From NCBI GenBank assembly GCA_020850315.1, contig JADZEY010000022.1, positions 1-40,907 of the forward strand: DNA of 40,907 nucleotides, given 5' to 3'. The notes under the pieces were generated by a model. It was not told where the DNA came from, searched no databases, and was given only the letters and a program-made list of their open reading frames with translations. The translations under genes were made by a program, and so were the position numbers. How positions within the stretch are numbered: position 1 is the stretch's first letter; each line of letters begins with the position of its first letter. The DNA comes from Armatimonadota bacterium (GTDB lineage Bacteria > Bacteroidota > Ignavibacteria > OLB7). Shown piece after piece: positions 8,601-16,733 of this stretch.

Positions 8601-8785
8601 GTGTGGAGCTTGCGTTGTGCACCAACAGCGGCCAGCAAGTGTGGGGAAACAGATCACGCCAGCTTGCAGCCGGGGATCACACTGCCTTGATAGATTGCTC
8701 CGCAATGCCACAAGGAAGCTACTACCTAAGCGTCACAGCCAATGGCGAACGAACGACGTATCCGGTGGCGGTAATCCGGCAGTGA
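5624..8785 (+). CDS. Secreted subtilisin-like (S8) protease with C-terminal T9SS sorting domain
   Basis: 1053 aa. Signal peptide MQRLLLLPLFLLLGIAYLANA (the frame runs upstream but the signal peptide fixes the ATG at 5624). A prodomain-like region (about 40-140) is followed by a subtilase fold with all catalytic residues: Asp179 (IIDSGVEWSHQDL), His261 (PHGTLVAG), Asn359 (ASAGND) and Ser424 (NGTSFAAP). Residues about 640-960 contain BNR/sialidase-like propeller repeats (RTSNGGKAWE, RTSDGGATWSP, RSDNRGQTWR, TTDGGGTWIP). The last ~80 residues (VAPNPADRTTTLQF ... MPQGSYYLSVTANGERT) form a type A T9SS sorting tail, so the protein should be exported through T9SS to the surface. It has no co-directional neighbour and appears monocistronic. 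Confidence 0.93.
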   Translation: MQRLLLLPLFLLLGIAYLANAQQRPQFPPAAQATPERESHYRPRVVILKLKASVPNRRDALLFGVPAIDALLQQADIRQRRPLYPMAPYSAMELFSANSLRFDKTYVISYANPIDPRTVANQLRETGLVEYAAPYRAFRIAKTPNDPRLAEQYWVKQSEAEAAWEITTGDTSIAIGIIDSGVEWSHQDLRDNVAVNWGETGTDGSGKEKQTNGIDDDGNGYADDFYGWDFIGNLTEQEFLDSAFKPDNNPEPQPAPKQIPHGTLVAGCASAVTNNDRGVAGAGYHTRLILTKCAPDSSGAMLYDVYDAMRYAVDRGARILNLSWGAAEWELAPGELPLIEEAIAYARSNNVLVVASAGNDGLFLGRNPFYPAGLPGVLSVGASNANNNAAGFSNYGAGVTLFAAGQAILSTSSGNSYQPANGTSFAAPIVSGAAALVMALHPDWTPDQIRMQLRVTGDTLQLPHPYTYRRLNMRRALELNRDLTAATGTLPGIALTSYTLHGNASDTLRSASDRVKVRLSLTNWLAPGKNIQIAPWGESMLLADPVAIQTIGTKEGQQIEVVARLNPDRSLFSEGKSLLILQLSNGEGYRDVIAIPIEVDLPGLRTQSVNQETEGNTSFAVSVATPSRTEAWVLGYAQRGPNDWFYSATRTTDGQTWEPFARIPGTEKHTIRAISAVDSNNAVVAGYGRPDGELESFVLRTSNGGKAWEQATITAVADEPTRIWMFDKKEGIVCGKSKPGAGSGIGRTSDGGATWSPVELPDRLPQIEDGIMATIGNTIYLSRIGRDPASQPTLTRIYRSDNRGQTWRVVDTLPQAAEITSMAFATPEQGMMQLLSRSGGGNQANQLQATTDGGGTWIPRGNGIPSGYRPTQLAAMSGRIYLAASDHTLESTGGLFGSRTVGASWEQIPVPAGLNFFDIGYGAQMAGGGDGEGNTLWLAQYSLYGYREAKVSSAPIQEATSISGLATVANMSVAPNPADRTTTLQFQLRRAASVELALCTNSGQQVWGNRSRQLAAGDHTALIDCSAMPQGSYYLSVTANGERTTYPVAVIRQ

Positions 8786-8884
8786 TGAAAGGCAATAAAG
8801 GAATCAAGGGAGCAAGCTGAAGTATGGGAAGCAAAGAGAAGCCTGCGGCAGAACCTTGTAGGCTAACATTGTGCGTAGAGCAAA

Positions 8885-9265
8885 TTATTCCATTGCTCCG
8901 GCAAGCAGGTATCCAGCAAAGCAAGCGGCTGGAGCCATCACCATGCTGATGCCAGCATACAGCAATGCAGTTGGCGTATGCGATTCAATCATCAGATTGA
9001 TGGTTTCCAAGCTGAATGTGCTGAAGGTGGTGTATGCCCCGCAGAATCCAGTGCCAAGCAGAGCTTGCAGATGGCGATTATCCGAACCAGAACGGAACGA
9101 GCGAAACAGGAATCCAAGAAGCAACGACCCGCTGACGTTCACCAACAGCGTCCCCCACGGGAACCCTGCCGATGTGCCACGCCACTGCGTAACCCAGATA
9201 CCAAGCTGATACCGGGCAATTGCCCCGGCCATAGCTCCAACCGCAATGTAGAGGTAGGTTTTCAT
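8885..9265 (-). CDS. crcB: Fluoride channel CrcB/Fluc
   Basis: 126 aa, normal for a single-domain Fluc that works as a dual-topology homodimer to expel F-. Four hydrophobic segments are visible. Signatures: GAMAGAIARYQLG near the N-terminus, GTLLVNVSGSLLLGF (pore Asn43), and TGFCGAYTTFSTFS at 72-85 with the Phe-box and the Na+-site region. I chose the ATG at 9265 (MKTYLYIAVG) because all homologues start there; the frame extends upstream without similarity. No fluoride riboswitch was recognised upstream, but a hairpin lies about 70 nt before the start. Confidence 0.94.
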   Translation of the reverse strand: MKTYLYIAVGAMAGAIARYQLGIWVTQWRGTSAGFPWGTLLVNVSGSLLLGFLFRSFRSGSDNRHLQALLGTGFCGAYTTFSTFSLETINLMIESHTPTALLYAGISMVMAPAACFAGYLLAGAME

Positions 9266-9333
9266 AACACTGGACAAAAGATGCACCGTTTGGGAAGCAA
9301 AGTAAGCAAGATAACGGCAGAGTAGATGTGCAT

Positions 9334-9382
9334 AAAGGTGCTGGAATCGGCAGCGTACTTGCTGCTTGTTTCCAGCACCTTT
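9334..9382. other. Hairpin upstream of crcB
   Basis: A perfect 13-bp stem (9334-9346 with 9370-9382, AAAGGTGCTGGAA) encloses a second stem (GCAGC 9350-9354 with GCTGC 9361-9365). It lies about 70 nt upstream of the crcB start on the minus strand. It could be a leader structure of crcB or a plus-strand terminator (TTTATTCATTT follows). Confidence 0.7.
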
Positions 9383-10082
9383 ATTCATTTGCCGTGCAAG
9401 TGGTGTTGCCGTGCGGTTGTGTGTTCATAGCATCGGCGTGCAGGGTGGTGTTGCTGCCGTATAGCCGATTCCCTCTCTTTCGTTAGGGTTTCTCTCTCTC
9501 CCTGTCTTTTTGTGGCGATGCTTGTGGTGTTAGCATCGCGCCTGCGTGGTGGCACAGGTGAACAGCACGGGATGTTGTTGGGGGAACGGGGCTGAGTTCA
9601 AAGGGCTTATCACTTGTCTCTGCTCTCTCTATCAGCCATCCAGCCCTGGGTGAATCTATGATGTTGTTAATCGAATTGGCGGAAGGTGCACCTCTCTCTC
9701 TCTTTTCATGCAATGCCTTCCTTCATTTGGGAAACTGCTGTGCTCTCTCATCGTTCGCAGCTTCACGTTGCTGGCTCTCTTGCCAGCGTGGTAGCGGGTG
9801 ATTCTCTCTCTTTAATCATTCCCGCTTTTGCACTCTCGCTTCCTCTCAAATATTCCCCTCTCGTGTGGTGTCGGCATGCCCTACGGTGGTGATGCCGCTT
9901 CGTTGCGCGTGGTGTTAAGAACGGCGGCAAATCTACAGTAGCAGTGTCCCGAAAACGTACTCAAAGACTTATAGCTCAGGGGATGGAGTTAGAGTGATTT
10001 TGTCGTTTTTTAAATTTAATCAGCGTTTTTCAGTCTCTATTTAGATTTTTTCGGAAGGCATTCTGGGTTTCATTGCAAAACG

Positions 10083-10118
10083 AAAATGCCCGCTTCGTTG
10101 CAACGAAGCGGGCATTTT
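10083..10118. terminator. Bidirectional terminator, perfect 18-bp palindrome
   Basis: AAAATGCCCGCTTCGTTG (10083-10100) is followed directly by its exact reverse complement (10101-10118), giving A-rich and T-rich flanks in both directions. It sits 34 bp past the stop of the OmpA-family gene on the minus strand. Confidence 0.92.
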
Positions 10119-10151
10119 GTGTATGGCAGATAGGCCTTGTTAGCTACGCGA

Positions 10152-12710
10152 TCAGCTTCCGCCGCCGCCGGATGGTGTGCTGATAAGCACCTGCACGGTT
10201 CGGTTGTAGAATCGGCCTTCCGGCAAGTTGTTGTTGTACAGCGGTTGAGTTTCCCCGACACCATCGCCGTAGAGCGAATTAATCAACGCTTTATTCACGT
10301 TGCGGCCAATGCCGTCGGTGACGGTTTTGGCGCGATCCTTCGAGAGCTTCAGGTTTCGGTCGTCGGCACCCACAACGTCGGTGTAGCCGGTGACGTTGAT
10401 TTTTGCGCCGGTGCGGATATCACCGTAAATGAATTCCTTCAAAATGCGCTCGTTCAATGGGCCGGCCTTCGGGCTATCGAATTCGAACAGCACCAGTGAG
10501 TAGCGGTCTTTGGTGCTATCAACTAACTGCTCGGTACGTTTCCGTTCGTTCGTGACGATCATCACAGGAATTTGGATTTCCGGCGAACGGCACTCTTTCC
10601 CATCCTTGTTGTACACCACCAATTGGGCGGTGTATGGCTCTTCCGTGTTGGGGATTTGATCCTTGTCTCCATCTTTCCCCCAGTTGTACTCTGGCGATAC
10701 TGCGTCGGTGGTTCCAACGTTTGTCATCGTATGCCAGATCTGCCCTTTCCGTTTGATCTCGATGGCACGGCGTGCCACCAACGCATCGTTGATGCCGTTC
10801 TTCATCTGGAAGTGCATGGTGTCCGGCTGCGGATAGCGGCGGAAGTCAACCTGCACAATTGGTTTTGCAACGCCCCAACCTGCGCCTGCTGGGTCAACCA
10901 CGTTGATTTCGGTGCGGCGGTTTTCCACAATGCCGAGCGGATCTTTCGGGTTGGAACGGAGGCGTGGCATATTGCGCGGCTTCATCAGCGCAATGCGGCT
11001 TGGATCAATCTGCCAGATATTGATGAGATAGTCATAGACCACCTGGCCACGCTTGCCAGAAACATCTATCACCTCACCAATCGCGGTCTGGCTTGCGTCG
11101 TTGCCTGATTCGCTGTTCGAGTTACAGCCTTGGATTTCAATCTTGGTATCTGGATACTTGCGCATCCGGTACCCCACAATGTTCAACATGTGGTAGTATT
11201 TCTGCAACGTGCCACCGGGAATGGTGGAGTCGTTGAAGTTGTTGGTCTGGTCTGGGCTGGTGAACAAGATGTAGCGCTCTGGGATTTTCGCGCTGCCGCT
11301 GTCGAAGAAGACGTAGGTAAGCAACGGATAGAGCTCCTTCACCAAGTTTTCCTCGATCAGCAGCCCGTGGAACTCGCGGTATTTTGCCGGAGCGTTTGGC
11401 TGGTTCTGCTTCAAGGCCCGCACGTAGTTGGAGGTGTCGTAGGTTGCGCCAAGCACCGGCATCTCACCCAATGGGAAATCCTTGGTGATCTCCAGATACT
11501 TATCAGTTTTCGGCACCTCAATCACTTCTTTAATGGCTTTGTAGCCTGGGCTGTTGCCAGCAACGTCGATCGTCATGGCCCCTTCGGCGTTCACCACAAA
11601 GGAGTAGGTTCCCGTAGCCATGTTGGTTTTCACAGCTTGGATTGTCTCCCCAGTTTTCCGATTGACGAACGTCAGGTCGGCAGGAAGATTATCCCCGGTA
11701 CATTGGTCGAACACGCGCCCCTTTATCAGGATAGTGACCGTCCGTGGTGGCAGCAATCCCATGAAGATGTCTAGCTTCCCTTCGTTTCCAAGGTCGTTCC
11801 GTTCGGAAGCGAAATAGACGATATCGCCAGCAGCAGGGAGCGTGATAAAACGCTCGTCGCGCTCGGTGTTGAATGGTTCGCCCAAATTCTCTGGTTCACT
11901 GAAAACCCCTGCACTCACCTTAGAAGTGAAGAAGTCCAGCCCCCCTTCTCCGCCATGGCCTGCCGAGGAGAAGTAGAGGAGTTTACCGCCGGGGAAGATA
12001 AATGGGCTATCCTCACGCTGTGGTGTGTTGATTGGTGGACCAAGATTTTTTGGTTTGGACCATTTGCCATCGGACTGTTTGGTGCTGACGTAGATGTCGG
12101 CATCCCCTTCGCCGCCAAGCGCGCCTTCGCGGGTGGAGCAGAAATAGAGGGTTTTGCCGTCGGACGCGATCGAGGGCTGGGAATCCCATGCTGGGGAGTT
12201 GATCTCCTCCACATTACGGACGTTTGTCCATTCATTTCCGTCAAGCTCGGCCTCATAGAGGTCGCAATCACCAAGCCCGTCATCGCGATTACAGCCGGTG
12301 AAGAAAATCGTTTGACCGTCGGCGGCGATCGAGGCAACACCCTCATTTTCGCCAGTGTTCACTGGGGGGCCAAGGTTCACTGGGGGGGTGAATATGGTGT
12401 CCAAGCGGTTTGCCTTGGTGGTAAACCAGAAGTCGTGTCCACCAACCCCGCCGGAGCGGTCGCTCACAAAAAACAGTGTTCGGCCGTCGGCCGTAATCGT
12501 CGGCGCATACTCTAGATCGGTTGTGTTGACAACCGGCCCAAGATTGCGGATTTGGAATTTTTTGATGTCTTGGTCGCCGCCTGGTGGTTGCGCTTGCAGC
12601 GGTGTACTGCTTAGGAGGCTTAGCGCAACCAGGGCAAGCAGGGAGGGAAGGAGGAAGCGCAGGCTGATCGCATACACCACCGGCTTGTGTTGGTTGTTGT
12701 TGTTGTTCAT
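10152..12710 (-). CDS. PD40 beta-propeller / OmpA-family outer-membrane protein
   Basis: 852 aa. Start at 12710 (MNNNNNQHKP...) gives a signal peptide ending at about residue 40 (STPLQA); an upstream extension is rejected. Residues about 65-360 contain five PD40/WD40-like repeats (YAPTITADGRTLFFVSDRSG, SIAADGQTIFF, SIASDGKTLYF and two more). Residues about 365-460 resemble a carboxypeptidase-regulatory/CNA-B-like beta-sandwich (KGRVFDQCTGDNLPADLTF). Two OmpA-like peptidoglycan-binding regions follow: about 510-650 (VFFDSGSAKIPE ... NRRTEINVV) and about 750-850 (LFEFDSPKAGPLNERIL ... GYTDVVGADDRNLKLSKDRA ... NRTVQVLIS). It should anchor the outer membrane to the cell wall. Known Bacteroidota relatives are paired with envelope or gliding systems. 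Confidence 0.9.
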   Translation of the reverse strand: MNNNNNQHKPVVYAISLRFLLPSLLALVALSLLSSTPLQAQPPGGDQDIKKFQIRNLGPVVNTTDLEYAPTITADGRTLFFVSDRSGGVGGHDFWFTTKANRLDTIFTPPVNLGPPVNTGENEGVASIAADGQTIFFTGCNRDDGLGDCDLYEAELDGNEWTNVRNVEEINSPAWDSQPSIASDGKTLYFCSTREGALGGEGDADIYVSTKQSDGKWSKPKNLGPPINTPQREDSPFIFPGGKLLYFSSAGHGGEGGLDFFTSKVSAGVFSEPENLGEPFNTERDERFITLPAAGDIVYFASERNDLGNEGKLDIFMGLLPPRTVTILIKGRVFDQCTGDNLPADLTFVNRKTGETIQAVKTNMATGTYSFVVNAEGAMTIDVAGNSPGYKAIKEVIEVPKTDKYLEITKDFPLGEMPVLGATYDTSNYVRALKQNQPNAPAKYREFHGLLIEENLVKELYPLLTYVFFDSGSAKIPERYILFTSPDQTNNFNDSTIPGGTLQKYYHMLNIVGYRMRKYPDTKIEIQGCNSNSESGNDASQTAIGEVIDVSGKRGQVVYDYLINIWQIDPSRIALMKPRNMPRLRSNPKDPLGIVENRRTEINVVDPAGAGWGVAKPIVQVDFRRYPQPDTMHFQMKNGINDALVARRAIEIKRKGQIWHTMTNVGTTDAVSPEYNWGKDGDKDQIPNTEEPYTAQLVVYNKDGKECRSPEIQIPVMIVTNERKRTEQLVDSTKDRYSLVLFEFDSPKAGPLNERILKEFIYGDIRTGAKINVTGYTDVVGADDRNLKLSKDRAKTVTDGIGRNVNKALINSLYGDGVGETQPLYNNNLPEGRFYNRTVQVLISTPSGGGGS

Positions 12711-12933
12711 TGACACCTTGTGATATGAGAGAGGAGAGGATTCGGCAACTATGATACCCTGCGGGCGCAGGGATATGGAATAGGGGGGAGAATTTAGGAT
12801 GCTTCGCTCAAATAGGCAACGATTGTTTCGCAGAGGACGCATCTTTCATGCACTTTCCCTGATGAAAAATGCATTCTGACAGCATATCCTCCCCAAAAAA
12901 AGGAAGGGGGGACAATCGCTGCCGATGATTCAC

Positions 12934-13683
12934 CTACTGGGAAGATTTCTGCTCGCTGGCTGGAACATTGTTCCCTGTGATCTCAATAATTTTTTCTGCG
13001 GCTTCGGGGTGGTTGGTTCTGATGCGAATCTTTCCGCGAATCTCCCCCGGCTTGCGCGGGGTCACGAATATCCGCACTGACGTGATGGAGCGCGGTTTCA
13101 CTTCAACAGGCATCGTCTGCTCAAAACGGACATCCACGTTTCCTTCCACCAGTTCAGGGGGGAATAGGGTGAACGTGGAATCGCTTACGCTGATGATGTT
13201 GATACTGGCCATGGTTTCTTTCCCAACTTGAGCCTTCATCACATTGAAAAATTCAAAGGGCATGATGGTATATGCCCGGCGGATGTTTGCAGTTAGGTCT
13301 AACTTTACAGTTGGATTTGTGGGATCGGTGGAAAGGATCAGCAGCGGTTTCCGAATCCTTCCGGCACTGCTTCCTGTGGTTAGTGCCAAGCTGATTGTTG
13401 CTGTCCCCCCTGGCTTAATCAGGCTGTCGGCCAGCAGCGTCCCGGTGCAAGAACAGGAAGCGTGTAGCGCAAGGATACGCAAGTCCCCTTTCCCAGTATT
13501 TTTCACCACTACCTCACCGTTTAGCACGCCAGGCTGCACGTCGCCCCAATCGTAGGTGGTTCCACCAACAACCTCAATGCGGCCTTGGGGGGCAGTCTTC
13601 CCTTGCGCCAACCCAAGCGATGACGCAGCAACCGCAGCCACCGCCACGCAAGCAACCGCACGCAACAACAACCAGTATTCCAT
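12934..13683 (-). CDS. DUF1573 exported protein, 249 aa
   Basis: Signal peptide at residues 1-27 (MEYWLLLRAVACVAVAAVAA...). The DUF1573 core is visible as TTYDWGDVQPGVLNGEVVVKNTGKGDLRILALHASCSCTG, with the CSC pair, then two more immunoglobulin-like beta stretches to the C-terminus. DUF1573 proteins resemble ASH/MSP-type scaffold modules; no biochemical role is established. It lies downstream of a paralogue in the same direction (13831-14571), with which it shares the TTYDWG motif. A strong hairpin and a heptamer array separate the two genes. Confidence 0.85.
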   Translation of the reverse strand: MEYWLLLRAVACVAVAAVAASSLGLAQGKTAPQGRIEVVGGTTYDWGDVQPGVLNGEVVVKNTGKGDLRILALHASCSCTGTLLADSLIKPGGTATISLALTTGSSAGRIRKPLLILSTDPTNPTVKLDLTANIRRAYTIMPFEFFNVMKAQVGKETMASINIISVSDSTFTLFPPELVEGNVDVRFEQTMPVEVKPRSITSVRIFVTPRKPGEIRGKIRIRTNHPEAAEKIIEITGNNVPASEQKSSQ

Positions 13684-13716
13684 TGACTTAATTGATTAGG
13701 GATTCGTAGTGATGGC

Positions 13717-13758
13717 ACGGTCACAACCCACCTTTTGACAAAGGGTGGTTGCGACCGT
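13717..13758. other. Hairpin between the two DUF1573 genes
   Basis: ACGGTC (13717-13722) pairs with GACCGT (13753-13758) and the inner AACCCACCTTT pairs with AAAGGGTGGTT with small bulges. It has no T run on the minus strand. It could be a processing site, an attenuator or a repeat. Confidence 0.7.
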
Positions 13759-13814
13759 ACCGAATCGTTTTTGTGTGGTTGGTATCGCGCGCAGATGCAC
13801 ACGTACTACCACGC

Positions 13815-13842
13815 TATCAGTTATCAGCTATCAGTTATGAGT
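13815..13842 (+). repeat. Four tandem heptamers (TATCAGT type) overlapping a stop codon
   Basis: TATCAGT, TATCAGC, TATCAGT and TATGAGT in a row, 28 bp. The array overlaps the last codons and the TGA (13831-13833) of the minus-strand DUF1573 gene, so the heptamers have become coding at the C-terminus. Confidence 0.9.
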
Positions 13843-14571
13843 GGGAGCATTCCCACCCCCTTCTGTTACGTCGGATCCAACAACATCAACTGCTTTCTCC
13901 GGCATTTCCTTGCTGCTGGTTTTGATCTTCACTTGGCCAGCAATCGGACCGGTTTTGGTTGGTGTCACAAAAACCGTCAGTGGGGTTGATTCCCCTGGTT
14001 TCAGGCTCTTTGGTGCTGTCAAATCGAAGCGGACGGTGGCGGTTACGTTGGCTTCCGGTGGGAAAACCGTCAAGTTCTCATCGCCAGTGTTTTGGATGTT
14101 TACTGTCACCGCACTTTCCACACCAATTTTGCCGTTCAGCACCGATATCCAATCGGGGTCAACGCGGAACGGGCGTTTTACGTTGGCTTTTAAGTAGATG
14201 ATCGTCACCGGGGTCTGTGGGTCGTCGGAGGTGACGGTGATGGATTTCTGCAGTGGCCCTGTGCTGGTGGAGGCCCGCAACGTCACACTGATTTTTCCGA
14301 CCTCGCCGGGGTTCAGCACGTTTTTGTCAATCGGTGCGGCGGTGCAACCACACCCCGGGCGGACTTCTTTCACATTCAGTACCCCTTCGCCAGTGTTCTT
14401 CACTTCAATCGTGGCCTTCAAATCTCCTGGAGCCACGTTCCCCCAGTCGTAGGTGGTTCCGTTCACGATCTCAATCTTCCCAGCTTTTTGTTGGGCAGTT
14501 GCCGATACGGTTATCAACGCTAATGCAGCAACGGCAGTGGCCATCATTGCGGGTAGTCTCATGCGTTTCAT
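13831..14571 (-). CDS. DUF1573 exported protein, 246 aa (paralogue)
   Basis: Start at 14571 (MKRMRLPAMMATAVAALALI...), which gives a signal peptide ending ATAQQ; a longer reading is rejected. The core DUF1573 motif is NGTTYDWGNVAPGDLKATIEVKNTGEGVLNVKEVRPGCGCTA, with CGC in place of the usual CxC pair, and a second Ig-like module follows (SVLNGKIGVESAVTVNIQNTGDENLTVFPPEANV). It is a tandem paralogue of the gene at 12934. Its C-terminus is encoded partly by the heptamer array. It probably belongs to the same envelope cluster as the TPR and OmpA proteins. Confidence 0.87.
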   Translation of the reverse strand: MKRMRLPAMMATAVAALALITVSATAQQKAGKIEIVNGTTYDWGNVAPGDLKATIEVKNTGEGVLNVKEVRPGCGCTAAPIDKNVLNPGEVGKISVTLRASTSTGPLQKSITVTSDDPQTPVTIIYLKANVKRPFRVDPDWISVLNGKIGVESAVTVNIQNTGDENLTVFPPEANVTATVRFDLTAPKSLKPGESTPLTVFVTPTKTGPIAGQVKIKTSSKEMPEKAVDVVGSDVTEGGGNAPTHN

Positions 14572-14698
14572 GGATGGTTTTCTTCGGTTAATCGAATGGT
14601 ATTGTGTTGTTCGCCTGACACAGCTTCCGCAAATATGTTTAGAACTTTCTACGCTGGCAATAGCTTGTTTGTGATTCGCCACTGTTCTGAACATGAAC

Positions 14699-14730
14699 GT
14701 GGCCGGAGCCTTGATAGAGACTCCGGCCAC
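14699..14730 (-). terminator. Hairpin after the TPR gene
   Basis: A perfect 10-bp stem (GTGGCCGGAG 14699-14708 with 14721-14730) with a 12-nt loop, 52 bp past the TPR stop on the minus strand. There is no clear T run, so termination is a guess. Confidence 0.55.
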
Positions 14731-14781
14731 AGGGGTTCTGTTACAGCTCAGGATTTTTGCTTGTTTACGTCATGGTTATCC

Positions 14782-16542
14782 TCAGCATCCTAAATCGGAA
14801 AGATTTTTCTTGATGTTTGCGTTGTTCGGGTCTTGCTTCAATGCTTGGCGATAGTTCTTGCAAGCACCCTCCTTTTCGTTTAGATATTGGTGGCAGTATG
14901 CCATGAACAGGTAGTTCTGGCCATTATCTGGGTTCAGTTTGGATGCGCGATCAAAGTAGGCGATTGCCTCGGTGAAGGCTTTGTTGTTTTTTTTGTTTTT
15001 CCCTTCGTTGAACTTATCGAAGCCCATAAAGAAGTAGGCGGTTGATAGCTTGCTTGCGTTCTCCTTCACCGTTTCGTCGAAGCTGCGAGCGGTGAACACT
15101 CGCCCAACTTCAGCTGCCTTGTTGATCGAGTCAGCTTTTGCATAGACGTTCATCAGCCAGAAGTACCCATCGGCCTGTGAACTGTCGGCAGCAATCGCTT
15201 GGTGGAGCGATGTGGCCGACTGCGGATACTGCTGCAACGAAAATTGCGATAACCCAATGAACAGATATGACGTGTATTTCGGTTCGTTCGGGCAATTCTG
15301 GATCCGTTTGCTGAAGACATCTACCACATCGGTGTACTTCTTCATCTTGTAGTACATGTTCCCCAGCTTCAAACTGAGGTCACAATCGTTGGGGTCTTCT
15401 TCCAACAGCTGGCGGTAGATATTAAGCGACTTGGCAGTGTCGCCACCGGAGGTCAAGATTGCCGAGGCGTAGTAATTGCGATCGTCACGTTTCATCATCG
15501 CTTCTGGCACGCTGGCGTAGGCAGCTCGCGCTTTGTCGTATTTCTTGTCGGCCATGTACGCCAGCCCAAGCATCAATCGGGCGCGATCGGCAAATTCTTT
15601 GGAAATGGAGTCGTTCCGCGAAAGCACCCGCTCCAGCGGTTCGATTGCTTGCAAGTAAAACCGTCCTTCGTAGGCGGCACGCGCCAGCAAGATGTCGCCG
15701 CGTGGATCCTCGGGCCGAAGCTCGACATACTTGGTGAAGGATTGGCCAGCTTTCTCATATTCCCGTGCCAGCATCAGAATTTCCCCTTGCTCCAGCCATG
15801 CACGGGCGTTTTTTGGGGCGCGAACCGTGACATCGTTGTACTCGGTTAAAGATTTGGAGTAGTATGGTTTTGCGCACTCAAGATCGGGGCAGCGGATCGC
15901 CATTTCCCGATACGAACGCCCCAGCCGAACGCGGGCATCTATCAGCTTGGCATCAAGCGATAAGGCTTTCTCGTAATAGGTTTGGGCAAGCTCGTACACG
16001 CCACGGGCAAAGTACAGGTCGCCCAGCGCAGTTTGCGGTTCCGGTGCGTTGGGGAATTTCTTGCTGGCGGTCAGGATGGTAAGCTCCGCCGTGTTTAGCG
16101 AATCCTTACCAGCATTGATTAGCACCTGGCCCAGCGTCATGCTGCTTTCCAGGGAGCCATCATCGCTTTTCATTGCTTTGCGTGCGGCCTCGACCGCTTC
16201 AGTATGGCTTCCCAGCACCGAAAGAGCCAACGCATACTTCCGGTTGAACACCTCATTTTTGCTATCGCGATCCAACGCCCGTTTGTAGTAATCGCGTGCG
16301 GTGGCGTATCGCTCAAGTTCCATATTTACATCACCGGCTTCAGCAAGCACGGTTTCATCTTTTGGTGCTTCTTTTACCGCCTCTTCGTACAAGCGTGCTG
16401 CATTGGTGAAATCCCCTTCGCTTGCGGCAGCACGGGCGCGGTCTAACGCGCTTCCTTGTGCAACTGCGGGCATGGTCAGCAATGCTGAGAAGAGAACGAT
16501 TGCCGCAATACGTGCGGCGCAACTGAATGAACGCATGGTCAT
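14782..16542 (-). CDS. Exported TPR-repeat protein, 586 aa
   Basis: A signal peptide follows the Met at 16542 (or the second Met at 16536: MRSFSCAARIAAIVLFSALLTMPAVAQ). The remainder is nearly all tetratricopeptide repeats (ALDRARAAASEGDFTNAARLYEEAV, ATARDYYKRALDRD, ELAQTYYEKALSLDAKLIDARVRLG and others through about residue 580), with a Lys-rich loop (FNEGKNKKNNKAF). TPR arrays mediate protein-protein contacts. It lies downstream of the PstS-like lipoprotein gene, in the order PstS-like/TPR that is common behind ExbB-ExbD-TonB genes in Bacteroidota. No Shine-Dalgarno was seen. Confidence 0.9.
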   Translation of the reverse strand: MTMRSFSCAARIAAIVLFSALLTMPAVAQGSALDRARAAASEGDFTNAARLYEEAVKEAPKDETVLAEAGDVNMELERYATARDYYKRALDRDSKNEVFNRKYALALSVLGSHTEAVEAARKAMKSDDGSLESSMTLGQVLINAGKDSLNTAELTILTASKKFPNAPEPQTALGDLYFARGVYELAQTYYEKALSLDAKLIDARVRLGRSYREMAIRCPDLECAKPYYSKSLTEYNDVTVRAPKNARAWLEQGEILMLAREYEKAGQSFTKYVELRPEDPRGDILLARAAYEGRFYLQAIEPLERVLSRNDSISKEFADRARLMLGLAYMADKKYDKARAAYASVPEAMMKRDDRNYYASAILTSGGDTAKSLNIYRQLLEEDPNDCDLSLKLGNMYYKMKKYTDVVDVFSKRIQNCPNEPKYTSYLFIGLSQFSLQQYPQSATSLHQAIAADSSQADGYFWLMNVYAKADSINKAAEVGRVFTARSFDETVKENASKLSTAYFFMGFDKFNEGKNKKNNKAFTEAIAYFDRASKLNPDNGQNYLFMAYCHQYLNEKEGACKNYRQALKQDPNNANIKKNLSDLGC

Positions 16543-16733
16543 GGTCTGTGAATGAGTACGGCGGAAGGAGAGTTTAGGAATCTGAATAACTACGCTACTG
16601 CACTTGCTTGCGTTAGGACTTTGGGAAACTCTCTCCTCGTTCAGGTTCCCGTTGTCCGGCGTTAGTGACGCAAGATGTTGGTTTCGGCTTGATGACAAAA
16701 AGGCTGTTTTTCTGTAACGCCTCTTTCTGAACC

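Larger units (their letters stand above)
9266..10151. other. Non-coding region with an array of small hairpins
   Basis: About 890 bp between crcB and the OmpA-family gene. Short ORFs here have no coding character. From 9334 to about 9916 there are ten or more stem-loops whose stems differ but whose loops share either GTGGTG(TT) or a CT tract (see findings). From about 9935 to 10080 the sequence becomes AT-rich, with nothing recognised. It ends in the terminator at 10083-10118. Confidence 0.75.

Noticed and set aside
9266-9400. Fluoride riboswitch
   Set aside because: The conserved elements were not found by eye on the minus strand.
9970-10010. tRNA-like D-arm sequence (TAGCTCAGGGGATGGAGTTAG)
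   Set aside because: No acceptor stem, anticodon arm or T-arm could be found around it.
10572-11774. Plus-strand ORFs of 178 and 214 aa
   Set aside because: Antisense shadow of the OmpA/PD40 gene.
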